This document shows positions 17,789 through 28,503 of a stretch of DNA of 64,000 nucleotides, piece after piece. The stretch lies in NCBI GenBank assembly GCA_016928775.1, contig JAFGKD010000124.1, positions 1 through 64,000 on the forward strand, read 5' to 3'. How positions within the stretch are numbered: position 1 is the first letter of the stretch; every line of letters begins with the position of its first letter. The notes beneath the pieces are model-generated. The model ran no database searches. It was not told where the DNA came from and saw only the letters and a list, made by a program, of their open reading frames with translations. The DNA comes from Candidatus Zhuqueibacterota bacterium. Lineage in GTDB: Bacteria; Zhuqueibacterota; Zhuqueibacteria; Residuimicrobiales; Krinioviventaceae. A program made the translations under genes and the position numbers.

Positions 17789-19354
17789 TTATCCCTGGGG
17801 TCGTGCCTGATAAAGTGCATCGATTTCCTCATCATCCCGTTTTTGTCGTGGCGTAACGCGTGGGTCGAGTGTAGCCTGCCGAATTTTTTTATTATCATAG
17901 GCAACCCGGTAAAGTTCATGCGGCTGCACATCAATGGGGCCACTGACCAATTCCGGTACGTTATAGTTTATGATAAATGTCGAATAGAATTGTGGATCTT
18001 TTTGCGGCAGTAGAAAGGGCTTGTGCACCGTGCCGCTTTCGTCAACGTAGGCGAAAAAAGGCCGGCCAAGCAAGCCATCACGTCTTTTGCTGGTGAACAC
18101 AAACCATTTGCTATTGCTGGACCAGCTATGAAAACTTTCGCATTCTTCACTGTTTATTGCCAGTCGGTGATACTCACCGCTCTCTATCTCCAATAAATAG
18201 AGATCACCGTGATGGTGATAGACAGGGAAACTGCCGTATTCGGCCATGGTGAACAGCACATATTTACCATCCGGTGATGGCCGTGGCATAACGGCGCTGA
18301 GCCCGGATTCTGCCGCCGAAACAACCGTCTCCAGCGCCCCCCATTCGTCCTTCTCCGGAAAATAAACAGCACGCATCAAATCATATCGAATCTGGTCATA
18401 GTCCAAATCATGCGACACGCCATCAATAAATGTCTCAAGCGGCGGGGCAGCACAAAAATATAAAAAGCGTCCGTCAGCAGACCAGGCTGGAAACGTCTCC
18501 ATACGATTGCTGTGAGCAATTTGTGGTGCGGCGGAAATTTGATTCTTTTCAATATCATAAATGACCAGATCAGAGTCTCGGTCAAGAACATCCCGACTTT
18601 CACCGACAGAATGATAGAACATGGTCAGCGAATTGACAGAAAAGGCAATCCTTTTGCCATCAGGATGCCATGAAGGATAGGCTCCGCCCTTGTTAAAATC
18701 GGTTTTCAGGTTCACTTTGCGCCACTTTCCATCAACCGATAAAAGTGTCCCGGATCCTGGTCCCATGCGCATGTGGAAAACCATATCGTCGGGATCATTT
18801 CGATTAAAATTATGGCAATTCATACAATTGCCGTCGGTCAGCTTATTGACGATGATGGGTTTTTCCGCAAATGTCTCAAGATTTCGCTGATAGAGCCCCA
18901 TTGTACTCCAATATTTAAAAGCCGGATTGATGAGCCGATAGGCAAGATGACTGTCAATATTTTCCGGCGCGACTTTATTGCTGATCGTGCGGAATTTTTT
19001 CCATTTTCCAGTCTTGCGAACAAAGATGGTGAAATAAATATTGTGATCTTTATTTTGCGCAACAAGTTTTTTCCACTTTTTTAATGGAAAAACAAAACGT
19101 CCTTTTCTGCTTTGAACAAAAAAAGAATCGCCGGCATCTCCGGATAACCGAACACCAAAACGATCACCCGATTCCTGAACCACAAAGTTAAGCGGCGCTA
19201 TATTGGGAGGAAAAACAACATCACGATAATCCGGATCAATTTGGGCATAATCATCGACGGACTCCGCCTCCTTTTCGGGAATGTGAAATCCGCACGAGCA
19301 GATCGTGCAGACAAGCAGAATGACGCCACTATGCAGATATCTTGCAAGGGACAT
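17789..19354 (-). CDS. PD40/TolB-like beta-propeller lipoprotein with one CxxCH motif
   Basis: A 521-residue exported protein. The N-terminus is a lipoprotein-type signal with candidate lipid-modified Cys at 19 or 21 (VILLVCTICSC). Residues about 60-165 form an N-terminal domain. C177-M-N-C180-H181 is a CxxCH motif able to bind c-type heme. PD40 repeats follow: AYPSWHPDGKRIAFS (about 225-240), FPAWSADGRFLYF (about 290), MPRPSPDGKYVLF (about 360) and FHSWSSNSKWFVF (about 415). It acts in the periplasm or at the outer membrane. Similar PD40 proteins with this CxxCH occur next to large membrane proteins in Bacteroidota (from memory). Here it lies 18 bp after one. Role unknown. Confidence 0.75.
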   Translation of the reverse strand: MSLARYLHSGVILLVCTICSCGFHIPEKEAESVDDYAQIDPDYRDVVFPPNIAPLNFVVQESGDRFGVRLSGDAGDSFFVQSRKGRFVFPLKKWKKLVAQNKDHNIYFTIFVRKTGKWKKFRTISNKVAPENIDSHLAYRLINPAFKYWSTMGLYQRNLETFAEKPIIVNKLTDGNCMNCHNFNRNDPDDMVFHMRMGPGSGTLLSVDGKWRKVNLKTDFNKGGAYPSWHPDGKRIAFSVNSLTMFYHSVGESRDVLDRDSDLVIYDIEKNQISAAPQIAHSNRMETFPAWSADGRFLYFCAAPPLETFIDGVSHDLDYDQIRYDLMRAVYFPEKDEWGALETVVSAAESGLSAVMPRPSPDGKYVLFTMAEYGSFPVYHHHGDLYLLEIESGEYHRLAINSEECESFHSWSSNSKWFVFTSKRRDGLLGRPFFAYVDESGTVHKPFLLPQKDPQFYSTFIINYNVPELVSGPIDVQPHELYRVAYDNKKIRQATLDPRVTPRQKRDDEEIDALYQARPQG

Positions 19355-19372
19355 GAAACCTCCGATAAAACC

Positions 19373-21145
19373 TTAGCTTTCGCTCACTTTTTGATGAAAT
19401 ATCAAATAGTACCAATAAGTATCGGAAAAATTGACCGCCAGGGCCTTTTGGGCAGCGAGTCTGTTTTGTTGATTGGCTTCCAATGTTGATTGAAACGCTC
19501 GAAACCGCTGTATGGTTTCCGGCGCAATTCGATAATCTCGCAGTTGCACGTTGCTATCGCGCACTTGCGATACGTAAACCAAAAGCGCTTCCTGATAATG
19601 CCTTGGCAAAGGATTATCTTTCTCAAGCATTGCCACGAACTTTTGCAATTGTCGCGTGATGAGCAATGACGCCATTAAATAGTCAGCCGCAAATTTGTTA
19701 TGCGGATTTTCCGCAACAAGATTTTGTAAATCCAAAACAGGATTCCTGACAAAGGAAAGAAAATCCGTTTTTATTAGATTATCCAGCAGCGGAGCTACAG
19801 TCGGGTCATCTTTTAAATCCTTGTCATCTTGAAGAAATTGTGCATAATACCGAGCCCAACTTTGCAAGGGAATCGTTTTCTTCAGCTTTTCCAGATAAAG
19901 CTGCGCAGCCGGCTTTTTTTCAACCATAAGATAGATCAGTGCCAATCTCTGCAGATTCCAACAGGTCTCGCCAGTGACGGATGCTGCTTCGTGCGCCCAA
20001 TGCTTGGATTCATTAAAGTGCTGCAGATCAAAATAAAGATCGCTGCGAATAAGGGGCGTTGACAGGGCAACATCGTCCATCAAAAACAGACTATTGAGAC
20101 CATAATTTTGTGGATATCGGAACATTTGTTCGCCAAGCTGTCCAGTGTGACATAATGCCCGATTGATCAGACATTCAACCTGCGGACTCGCGGGAAATGG
20201 TCTCCGGCACAGGTCAAGCAACTTGTGCCACTCACCGATTCGACTATAGTAGGTGAATTTCCAAAAGCTTTTTTGATTTGTCTGGAATGTTAAAGCCGGA
20301 ATGCCGAAAAATATTGTGAGAGAGATCACAGCCGCTGCGCCACGCCACAACGGTTTTTGTGCTGGCGCAAAAGAAATCTTTTGTTTTGCGACAAATAGAA
20401 AAATCGCCATAATTAAAGGAGCGAGATAGATAAACACCATAAGCAGCTTTGGCTGGGCATGTGGAAAAGCCGGCAATGTGAAGGCGTGTTTCATTCGGAT
20501 AACAAAAAGACCCGATCCCGACACAACGGGAAGCAATAGACTCAAAAGAACGACAAGGAGGGCTACACCGATCTGTCGTCTGATTGCGATTTCATAGAAC
20601 AGGGCAAACAACGCAAAAAGTAATAGTCCCGATCCCGCGAAAAGATAAAAAAGAGGCATCCCGACAAGCAAAAAGGCCAATCGGAGCAGCCGACTTTTGA
20701 TCAGCGTATACAGCAGCACAAAAAGGAGCGTGGCGAGCAAAACAAGGTCAATGATCAATGGGTGCTTGTAATTACAGTGTGATAGCAGAAGCACAGTTGC
20801 TGGCAAAAGAACGTAAAATGAAGCATCCATGCCGCTGGTGTTCTTTATGGTGAGTCGAAGTGAAACAATCAATAAAAAAAAGATGACCGCCATCATCAGT
20901 GAGCCAAGCCAGGGATAATAGAAAAACTGGGAAAGCAAGCTTGCGCTATACTCCAGCAGACCACCTGGCCATGTTGTAAATTCTCGAAAATAGAATTTAT
21001 CGAAAAAAAAGACCGGTTCCTGGGCAGTGAAATACAGTATGGGTTCAATGAAATAGTAAAAATAGAAAAAAAGGCCGATCCCGCTAACGCAATAAAGCAG
21101 CCATAGTGCTCTATTGTTTTTCGCGGGCTGTGTTCGCAGACTCAT
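19373..21145 (-). CDS. Polytopic membrane protein with helical C-terminal domain (DUF6057-like)
   Basis: A 590-residue protein starting at the ATG at 21145 (GGAGAGG upstream). The first 290 residues hold eight or more hydrophobic helices (ALWLLYCVSGIGLFFYFYYF, LMMAVIFFLLIVSL, YVLLPATVLLL, GSGLLLFALFALFYEI and others). The remainder is soluble and alpha-helical, with repeat-like YFDLQHFNESKHWAHEAASV and LIYLMVEKKPAAQLYLEKLK segments resembling TPR hairpins. The architecture and the adjacent PD40 gene resemble DUF6057 proteins of Bacteroidota, an assignment made from memory. It follows atpC by 25 bp, so it is probably part of the ATP synthase transcript. No enzyme motif seen. Confidence 0.6.
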   Translation of the reverse strand: MSLRTQPAKNNRALWLLYCVSGIGLFFYFYYFIEPILYFTAQEPVFFFDKFYFREFTTWPGGLLEYSASLLSQFFYYPWLGSLMMAVIFFLLIVSLRLTIKNTSGMDASFYVLLPATVLLLSHCNYKHPLIIDLVLLATLLFVLLYTLIKSRLLRLAFLLVGMPLFYLFAGSGLLLFALFALFYEIAIRRQIGVALLVVLLSLLLPVVSGSGLFVIRMKHAFTLPAFPHAQPKLLMVFIYLAPLIMAIFLFVAKQKISFAPAQKPLWRGAAAVISLTIFFGIPALTFQTNQKSFWKFTYYSRIGEWHKLLDLCRRPFPASPQVECLINRALCHTGQLGEQMFRYPQNYGLNSLFLMDDVALSTPLIRSDLYFDLQHFNESKHWAHEAASVTGETCWNLQRLALIYLMVEKKPAAQLYLEKLKKTIPLQSWARYYAQFLQDDKDLKDDPTVAPLLDNLIKTDFLSFVRNPVLDLQNLVAENPHNKFAADYLMASLLITRQLQKFVAMLEKDNPLPRHYQEALLVYVSQVRDSNVQLRDYRIAPETIQRFRAFQSTLEANQQNRLAAQKALAVNFSDTYWYYLIFHQKVSES

Positions 21146-21170
21146 TTTGCCTCTCCTCTTCCCAAGCCGC

Positions 21171-21455
21171 TCATGTAGCATCAATGTTAGTGATATCTTT
21201 TGCAGCACGAGTTATTATTTTCATCTTGTTCATTTTCACCTCAGCAACGCCATCGGCAATTGCAAAGTGGCGATCGCCCTGAATGGCCTGAATATCGACT
21301 CGTCCCTTCTGTAAAAGAAAAACGGATGAGATATGATTGACAAGAACGCCAAAGCGCCCGTTTACGCCAGGTGCGACAACATGCAATACATTATCGGAAA
21401 ACAAAGTACCGGCAGGCGTTATAATATCCAATTTAAAGATTTTTTGTCTTGACAT
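21171..21455 (-). CDS. atpC: F-type ATP synthase epsilon subunit, short form
   Basis: A 94-residue subunit of the F1 central stalk. It contains the N-terminal beta-sandwich (FKLDIITPAGTLFSDNVLHV, then PGVNGRFGVLVNH and FAIADGVAEVKMNKMKIITR) but stops where the two C-terminal helices would begin; E. coli epsilon has about 139 residues. The missing part is the segment that inhibits ATP hydrolysis, so this enzyme should lack epsilon-type inhibition. Short epsilon subunits are known in Chlorobiota and Bacteroidota. It starts 10 bp after the atpD stop. Confidence 0.92.
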   Translation of the reverse strand: MSRQKIFKLDIITPAGTLFSDNVLHVVAPGVNGRFGVLVNHISSVFLLQKGRVDIQAIQGDRHFAIADGVAEVKMNKMKIITRAAKDITNIDAT

Positions 21456-21465
21456 TTAACTCTTC

Positions 21466-23747
<2,282 letters not shown>

Positions 23748-23750
23748 ACT

Positions 23751-25262
23751 TTACTCGCTTGCAAGACTCTTTTTAAAAGATTCACATGCCATCTCGAGTT
23801 TATCGGCTAAAGCGTCGGTCAGCTCTTTTTTTCCGGCAATTTCTTTGAGAAGACTGGTGTGATGTGTATCGAGATAATCGTAAAATTGCTGTTCGATCCG
23901 GGAAACTTGATCGAGTGGTACATCATCCAGATAGCCATGCGTGCCCAGATAGATGCCAGCAACCTGCTTTTCCACGGCAAGCGGCGAATACTGCGGCTGT
24001 TTGAGCAGCTCAACCAGGCGTTGTCCACGACTCAGTTGTTGTTGGGTGGTTTTGTCGAGATCGGAGCCAAATTTGGCAAAAGCTTCCAGTTCGCGGTATT
24101 GTGCCAAATCGAGCCGCAAACTTCCGGCAACTTTGCGTATCGCCTTGATTTGTGCGCTGCCGCCAACGCGTGAAACTGACAAGCCTGCGTTGACCGCTGG
24201 ACGAATGCCGCTGTAAAACAGATTGGGTTCAAGATAAATCTGACCATCGGTAATTGAAATCACATTTGTCGGGATATAGGCGGAAAAATCACCGGCCTGC
24301 GTTTCAATGATCGGAAGGGCCGTTAACGAACCACCGCCGAGGTCATCTGACAATTTTGCCGCGCGCTCGAGGAGACGCGAATGTAAATAAAACACATCGC
24401 CCGGATAAGCCTCACGACCAGGAGGACGACGCAGCAACAGCGACATCTGGCGATACGACCACGCGTGTTTGGAAAGATCATCATAAGCAATCACCGCATG
24501 CTTGCCATTATCGCGAAAATACTCTCCCATTGTGACACCGGCGTAAGGAGCGAGGTATTGCATCGAAGCCGGTGCATCTGCCGGCGCGGCAACAATGATG
24601 GTAAATTCCAGCGCACCATAATCTTTAAGAGTCTTTGCAACCTGGGCAACGGTGGATGCTTTTTGGCCTATGGCAACATAGATGCAAAAAACATCGGTTT
24701 TTTTCTGATTGATAAATGTATCGACAACCAGTGCTGTTTTGCCGATTTGCCGATCGCCGATGATCAGTTCGCGCTGGCCGCGGCCAATGGGAATCATTGC
24801 ATCAATGGCTTTAATGCCGGTTTGCAGCGGCTCTTTCACCGGCTGACGTTGTACAACACCGAGAGCTTTGCGTTCGACATTTGCAGTTTTGGACGCTTTG
24901 ATGGGACCTTTGCCATCCAGCGGGCGACCGAGAGGATCGACCACGCGACCCAGCAGCTCTTCACCTACCGGCACTTGAATGACGCGCCCGGTTCGCTTGA
25001 CGACATCCCCTTCCTTGATCTTGCTGTCAGAACCCAAAAGAACACACCCGACACTATCCTCTTCCAGATTTAATGCCATGCCAAACACATCATTTTGAAA
25101 CTCGACGAGCTCCATGGACATCACATTTTTCAGACCGTACACCCGCGCAATACCATCACCTACATTGAGCACATGTCCCGCTTCTTCGATGTGCACCTCA
25201 TAGCCAAAATTTTTAATTTTATCTTTTAAAACCGAGGTGATTTCTTCAGGTTTAATTTCCAT
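23751..25262 (-). CDS. atpA: F-type ATP synthase alpha subunit
   Basis: A 503-residue regulatory nucleotide-binding subunit of F1. Conserved blocks: [14 protein letters not shown] near the N-terminus, [20 protein letters not shown], the P-loop GDRQIGKTA and the signature block [18 protein letters not shown]. The P-loop has Ile where nearly all alpha subunits have Thr (GDRQTGKT); the Walker residues G, K and T remain. It follows atpH by 15 bp and precedes atpG by 3 bp in the standard F1 order. Confidence 0.97.
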   Translation of the reverse strand: MEIKPEEITSVLKDKIKNFGYEVHIEEAGHVLNVGDGIARVYGLKNVMSMELVEFQNDVFGMALNLEEDSVGCVLLGSDSKIKEGDVVKRTGRVIQVPVGEELLGRVVDPLGRPLDGKGPIKASKTANVERKALGVVQRQPVKEPLQTGIKAIDAMIPIGRGQRELIIGDRQIGKTALVVDTFINQKKTDVFCIYVAIGQKASTVAQVAKTLKDYGALEFTIIVAAPADAPASMQYLAPYAGVTMGEYFRDNGKHAVIAYDDLSKHAWSYRQMSLLLRRPPGREAYPGDVFYLHSRLLERAAKLSDDLGGGSLTALPIIETQAGDFSAYIPTNVISITDGQIYLEPNLFYSGIRPAVNAGLSVSRVGGSAQIKAIRKVAGSLRLDLAQYRELEAFAKFGSDLDKTTQQQLSRGQRLVELLKQPQYSPLAVEKQVAGIYLGTHGYLDDVPLDQVSRIEQQFYDYLDTHHTSLLKEIAGKKELTDALADKLEMACESFKKSLASE

Positions 25263-25277
25263 TGGTGATTCCTGTTT

Positions 25278-25847
25278 TTAGAGAGCAAGAGGCCGGCTTT
25301 TTTCCAGCGCGCTACCAGTTTCGAGCGACTGGCGCAATTCTTTAACTTTGCGCCGCAAGCTTGCATCGATAAAGGTGCCATCCATTTGTACAATCATACC
25401 GCCAAGAATATCAGCATTCTTTTTTACCACGACGTGTACATTTTTTTTTAGCCTGTCTGCAATCAATCTTTCCAGCCTCGTTTGTGTCTCTTCATCGAGA
25501 TCAACGGCAGTTTCAACATAAACGACCAGACGATTTTGCTTTTTATCATACAACCGTTCAAATTCATCCAGGATTTGAAACAGCTCGGGTGTGCGTTTTT
25601 TGAGAACGAGTAGCTTTAAAAAGTTGAAAAACAACTCGTTTGTTTCTTCTTTCAACAGCTTGTTCAGGATATGAATCTTGTCTTTCGCCTCAACCTGGTA
25701 TGAAAAAAACATGCTGCGGAATTGATCATGCCGTCGCATCAACCTGACAAAGTCATGCAGTGACAAATGAACGTGCACGAACTGCTCTGCTTCAACCGCG
25801 AGTTCAAAGAGTGCTTTGGCGTACCGTTTTGCGATGAGGACACTCAA
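25278..25847 (-). CDS. atpH: F-type ATP synthase delta subunit (OSCP)
   Basis: A 189-residue peripheral-stalk subunit linking b to the top of F1. The start VLIAKRYAKALFELAVEAEQ and the C-terminal NADILGGMIVQMDGTFIDAS, followed by SLRRKVKELRQSL, are family hallmarks. It overlaps atpF by four bases (ATGA), showing coupling. The C-terminus extends about 10 residues beyond the usual end. Confidence 0.95.
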   Translation of the reverse strand: MSVLIAKRYAKALFELAVEAEQFVHVHLSLHDFVRLMRRHDQFRSMFFSYQVEAKDKIHILNKLLKEETNELFFNFLKLLVLKKRTPELFQILDEFERLYDKKQNRLVVYVETAVDLDEETQTRLERLIADRLKKNVHVVVKKNADILGGMIVQMDGTFIDASLRRKVKELRQSLETGSALEKSRPLAL

Positions 25848-26338
25848 TTCAGTTGCTCGATTTTTTCCATTGCGGCGTGGATCATGGCATCATGTTCTTC
25901 TTTTGATAACTTTTGACGGATCAGCTTTTCGGTTGCCATCATGGATAACTCTATGGCAAGATCCCGCATATCGTGGATTGCCTTGTCACGGCTCAAGGAG
26001 ATTTCGCGCTTGGCTCGTTCGATAAGTTTCTCCGCTTCTGCCTGGGCGTTATTGATGATATCTTCGCGCAGCGCCTCTGCGGACGAACGCGCCGCATGAA
26101 TAATATCATGTGCCTCCTGGCGCGCCTGATCGATCTGTTTTTGACGTTCTTCAGCGATTTTCCTGGCGTCATCTTTGGCTCTCTCTGCGGCATCAAGCGA
26201 TTCTTGAATGCGTAGCTCGCGCTCTTCCAGCATATGGAGGATCGGTTTCCAGCCAATCTTGTACAAAATGAACGCTAAAGCAACAAATGTGACGGCAGTC
26301 CAGACAATTGTCCCGCCTTCCGGCGTCATAAGGTCCAT
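25844..26338 (-). CDS. atpF: F-type ATP synthase b subunit
   Basis: A 164-residue peripheral-stalk subunit with one N-terminal membrane helix (about residues 9-26, TIVWTAVTFVALAFILYKIG) and a long charged coiled coil rich in Ala, Glu, Arg and Lys (AAERAKDDARKIAEERQKQI and similar). Only one b gene is present, so the stalk is a homodimer unless a b' gene lies elsewhere. It sits between atpE and atpH. Confidence 0.94.
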   Translation of the reverse strand: MDLMTPEGGTIVWTAVTFVALAFILYKIGWKPILHMLEERELRIQESLDAAERAKDDARKIAEERQKQIDQARQEAHDIIHAARSSAEALREDIINNAQAEAEKLIERAKREISLSRDKAIHDMRDLAIELSMMATEKLIRQKLSKEEHDAMIHAAMEKIEQLN

Positions 26339-26356
26339 AATATTCTCGACCTGTTG

Positions 26357-26584
26357 CTATTTTATACTCAATAAAAAACACACAACAGCAGACAGCAGGG
26401 CAACACCCTCAATCATGGCGGCAGTGATAATGGTGACACCACGGATATCACCCGCTGCTTCAGGTTGGCGAGAAATGCCGCGCATGGCCATTGAAGCAAG
26501 CTTGCTGATACCATAAGCGGTGCCAAAGGTAACACCTGCCGCGCCAAAACCGGCTGCCAAAAATGCTAATGCTTGAGATTCCAT
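26357..26584 (-). CDS. atpE: F-type ATP synthase c subunit
   Basis: A 75-residue two-helix proteolipid of the rotor ring. The polar loop is ISRQPEAAGDI and the ion-binding carboxylate is E59 in AAMIEGVALL. The residue after the Glu is Gly rather than Ser/Thr, and the Gln used by Na+ types in helix 1 is Ile at the aligned position, so proton coupling is predicted. The N-terminus has the AAGFGAAGVTFGTAYG glycine-rich packing face. A ribosome binding site (GGAGG) precedes the start. Confidence 0.95.
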   Translation of the reverse strand: MESQALAFLAAGFGAAGVTFGTAYGISKLASMAMRGISRQPEAAGDIRGVTIITAAMIEGVALLSAVVCFLLSIK

Positions 26585-26612
26585 TTTTCCTCCTGGATAA
26601 TCTGTTCAGTTC

Positions 26613-27434
26613 TTAATGCTCTTCTGAAACTGATGCGCTGATAAAAACAGAAGAGAGCGTCGTAAATACATAAGCTTGAATAAAAGCGATGAGTATTTCG
26701 AGTAAACTCACAAAAATAATCAGAACAAGTGGAAACGGCACAAAAAGCCAGTTTTTAAAAATAAATATAAGACTCATGATCGCCAGGGTGGTGATATGGC
26801 CAGCAATCATATTTGCAAACAAACGAATCGCCAAAGCAACGTGCTTGGCAATCAGGCTGACAATTTCAACGGGAATCATGATGGGGATGATAAATACCGG
26901 CAATCCGGATGGTATCAAATGTTTGAGTGACTTGACAACACCGAATTTTCGCATACCTGCATAAAGGCCAACAATCAGAGTGAGAATCGCCATCGCAGCC
27001 GTGGTGCCAATATTACCGGTGGCAGTGGCACCGTAGGGAACGAGTCCCAACAAGTTGCAGAGTAAAATAAAGAAAAAAGCAGTTAAAAGGTAGGGAGCAT
27101 ATGCTCGTGCATCTCTGCCCAGATTGGCCAGGATAACATCTCGCCAGATATATTCAACCAAAGATTCCAGCGCATTCGCCCAACCGGTTGGCACAAGCTG
27201 TCTTTTGCGAAAGGCCAGACCAAAAGCCAGAATGAGCAGCGCTGATGCGATAAACATCATGATCACATGATTGGTGATGGATAAATCAATACCGGCAACT
27301 GTGGGCAGTGAAATCACCTTGTGCGCCAATATATGGTCCATAATATGCTCTGAACCACCAGCACCGTGTTCAGCGGCATGTTGCGTCATTTCAGGATGTT
27401 CGGAAAGGTGATTTATGGTGTCTTCCAAAAACAT
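26613..27434 (-). CDS. atpB: F-type ATP synthase a subunit
   Basis: A 273-residue membrane subunit that forms the half-channels. The essential arginine is R204 in VALAIRLFANMIAGH. Other conserved blocks are YAPYLLTAFFFILLCNLLGL and ILIAFIQAYVFTTLSSVFI. The N-terminus before the first helix is about 50 residues long and His-rich (HLSEHPEMTQHAAEHGAGG, then SEHIMDHILAHK), a feature seen in other FCB a subunits. The gene lies 28 bp before atpE and 5 bp after the AtpI-like gene. Confidence 0.95.
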   Translation of the reverse strand: MFLEDTINHLSEHPEMTQHAAEHGAGGSEHIMDHILAHKVISLPTVAGIDLSITNHVIMMFIASALLILAFGLAFRKRQLVPTGWANALESLVEYIWRDVILANLGRDARAYAPYLLTAFFFILLCNLLGLVPYGATATGNIGTTAAMAILTLIVGLYAGMRKFGVVKSLKHLIPSGLPVFIIPIMIPVEIVSLIAKHVALAIRLFANMIAGHITTLAIMSLIFIFKNWLFVPFPLVLIIFVSLLEILIAFIQAYVFTTLSSVFISASVSEEH

Positions 27435-27438
27435 GGGA

Positions 27439-27825
27439 CTATTTATCTTTAGATTTCCCTATTTCATTCAATACAATTCTCGCTTCAAAAAATTGAAAGA
27501 TAACATAAAATAGTATAAACGACAAAACAAATCCTGCTATTGGAAGTCGGGTGAATCTGAAAACGAAGAACAGCGAAAGCAGAAAAAAGATGAATCGAAT
27601 GGCCATTCCACCAAACAGTGCTCGATAAAAAATCGAGCTGGATTTGTGAAAGGCATGCCTCATTGTCATATAGGAAAATATAATATAGGCAAAACTGATA
27701 AAAAAACCGAATATGACAGTGACAGCCCACTGGGTCAATCCCAAAACAACCAACAGGATTATCCCTCCCAACAAAAGGCCCAGAATGGCAAAAAGGGCGT
27801 AAAGGGTGGGGCGTTCACTCTTCAT
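27439..27825 (-). CDS. AtpI-like small membrane protein of the ATP synthase operon
   Basis: A 128-residue protein with four predicted membrane helices (LYALFAILGLLLGGIILLVV, AVTVIFGFFISFAYIIFSYM, RALFGGMAIRFIFFLLSLFF and GFVLSFILFYVIFQFFEARI). Its position directly before atpB and the helix plan match 'ATP synthase I'-type proteins, which help assemble the c-ring or supply Mg2+, but sequence similarity to AtpI is weak. It overlaps the preceding AtpZ-like gene by 11 bp. Confidence 0.65.
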   Translation of the reverse strand: MKSERPTLYALFAILGLLLGGIILLVVLGLTQWAVTVIFGFFISFAYIIFSYMTMRHAFHKSSSIFYRALFGGMAIRFIFFLLSLFFVFRFTRLPIAGFVLSFILFYVIFQFFEARIVLNEIGKSKDK

Positions 27826-28054
27826 CCTTTTTTTCCTCTTTTTGCTTCTGTCCCTTGTATGGGAATACAGCTCGATAAATATTGAGAAAACCGGATGTGG
27901 CCCCGAGAAGCAGGCCTAACAGCAAAAACAGTGGAAATGTTTTTAATTTTTCATCCGCAAAATATCCAACGCCAACACCCAGACCTACAGCTACGGCAAA
28001 CTGGAGTCCGAGATCAAGATAAGCGCTGATCTTTGTTTCTTTTGATGAAGCCAC
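27815..28054 (-). CDS. AtpZ/AtpI-family F0F1 ATPase-associated membrane protein
   Basis: A 79-residue protein with two membrane helices separated by a short loop (FAVAVGLGVGVGYFADEKLK, then PLFLLLGLLLGATSGFLNIY) and a highly charged Lys/Glu tail. The GxGxGYFxDEKL motif and the G-rich second helix are the family marks of AtpZ/AtpI, a small partner encoded ahead of atpB and thought to aid assembly or Ca2+/Mg2+ transport. The order here (AtpZ, AtpI-like, a, c, b, delta, alpha, gamma, beta, epsilon) is common in FCB genomes. Confidence 0.8.
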   Translation of the reverse strand: MASSKETKISAYLDLGLQFAVAVGLGVGVGYFADEKLKTFPLFLLLGLLLGATSGFLNIYRAVFPYKGQKQKEEKKDEE

Positions 28055-28075
28055 GATTGCTCATCAAAATCCGTT

Positions 28076-28477
28076 CTAATTCTGATTGGGTGAATTATTC
28101 ACGCTGAATGGCTTTGGTTTTTCTTTTGCTGCCTCGGCGCCATGCTTCATCGAGCAGCGACCGTCGAAAACAGCGCCTTCGTCAATGACAAGTCTGGCCG
28201 TTTTCATTTCACCGTGAAATTCGGATTTTGTTTCCAAAACGATTTTATCTTTTATCTTCGCGGTACCACTCAATTTTCCACCGACGATCAGCATCTTTGC
28301 GTCAACATTGCCGTTTATATGTCCTTCTTTGCCAACGATGAGAGTATCTGTGGTTGTGATATCGCCTGTAAACTTGCCATCAACTCGAAGCGTATGTTCA
28401 ACATTCAGTTTGCCTTCAAAAACTGAACCTTTTCCAAGTATCGTGCTTAATTCACCGGTTTTTTCGTTTCCTTTCAT
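28076..28477 (-). CDS. Bactofilin (polymer-forming cytoskeletal protein)
   Basis: A 133-residue DUF583 protein that forms membrane-associated filaments without nucleotide. The core (about 12-110) is a beta-helix of short repeats: ILGKGSVFEGKLNVEHTLRV, DGKFTGDITTTDTLIVGKEG, HINGNVDAKMLIVGGKLSGT. Flexible polar ends flank it, as in other bactofilins. It lies next to an M23 peptidase, its known functional partner in several shape systems, and close to parAB, which resembles the Myxococcus bactofilin-ParAB arrangement. Confidence 0.92.
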   Translation of the reverse strand: MKGNEKTGELSTILGKGSVFEGKLNVEHTLRVDGKFTGDITTTDTLIVGKEGHINGNVDAKMLIVGGKLSGTAKIKDKIVLETKSEFHGEMKTARLVIDEGAVFDGRCSMKHGAEAAKEKPKPFSVNNSPNQN

Positions 28478-28503
28478 AGCCCTTTTCCATTTAGGTTAGA
28501 GTT

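Noticed and set aside
24465-25073. 202-codon plus-strand open frame inside atpA
   Set aside because: Complement of a highly conserved gene; composition (many Asn, Cys, His) looks unlike a normal protein.
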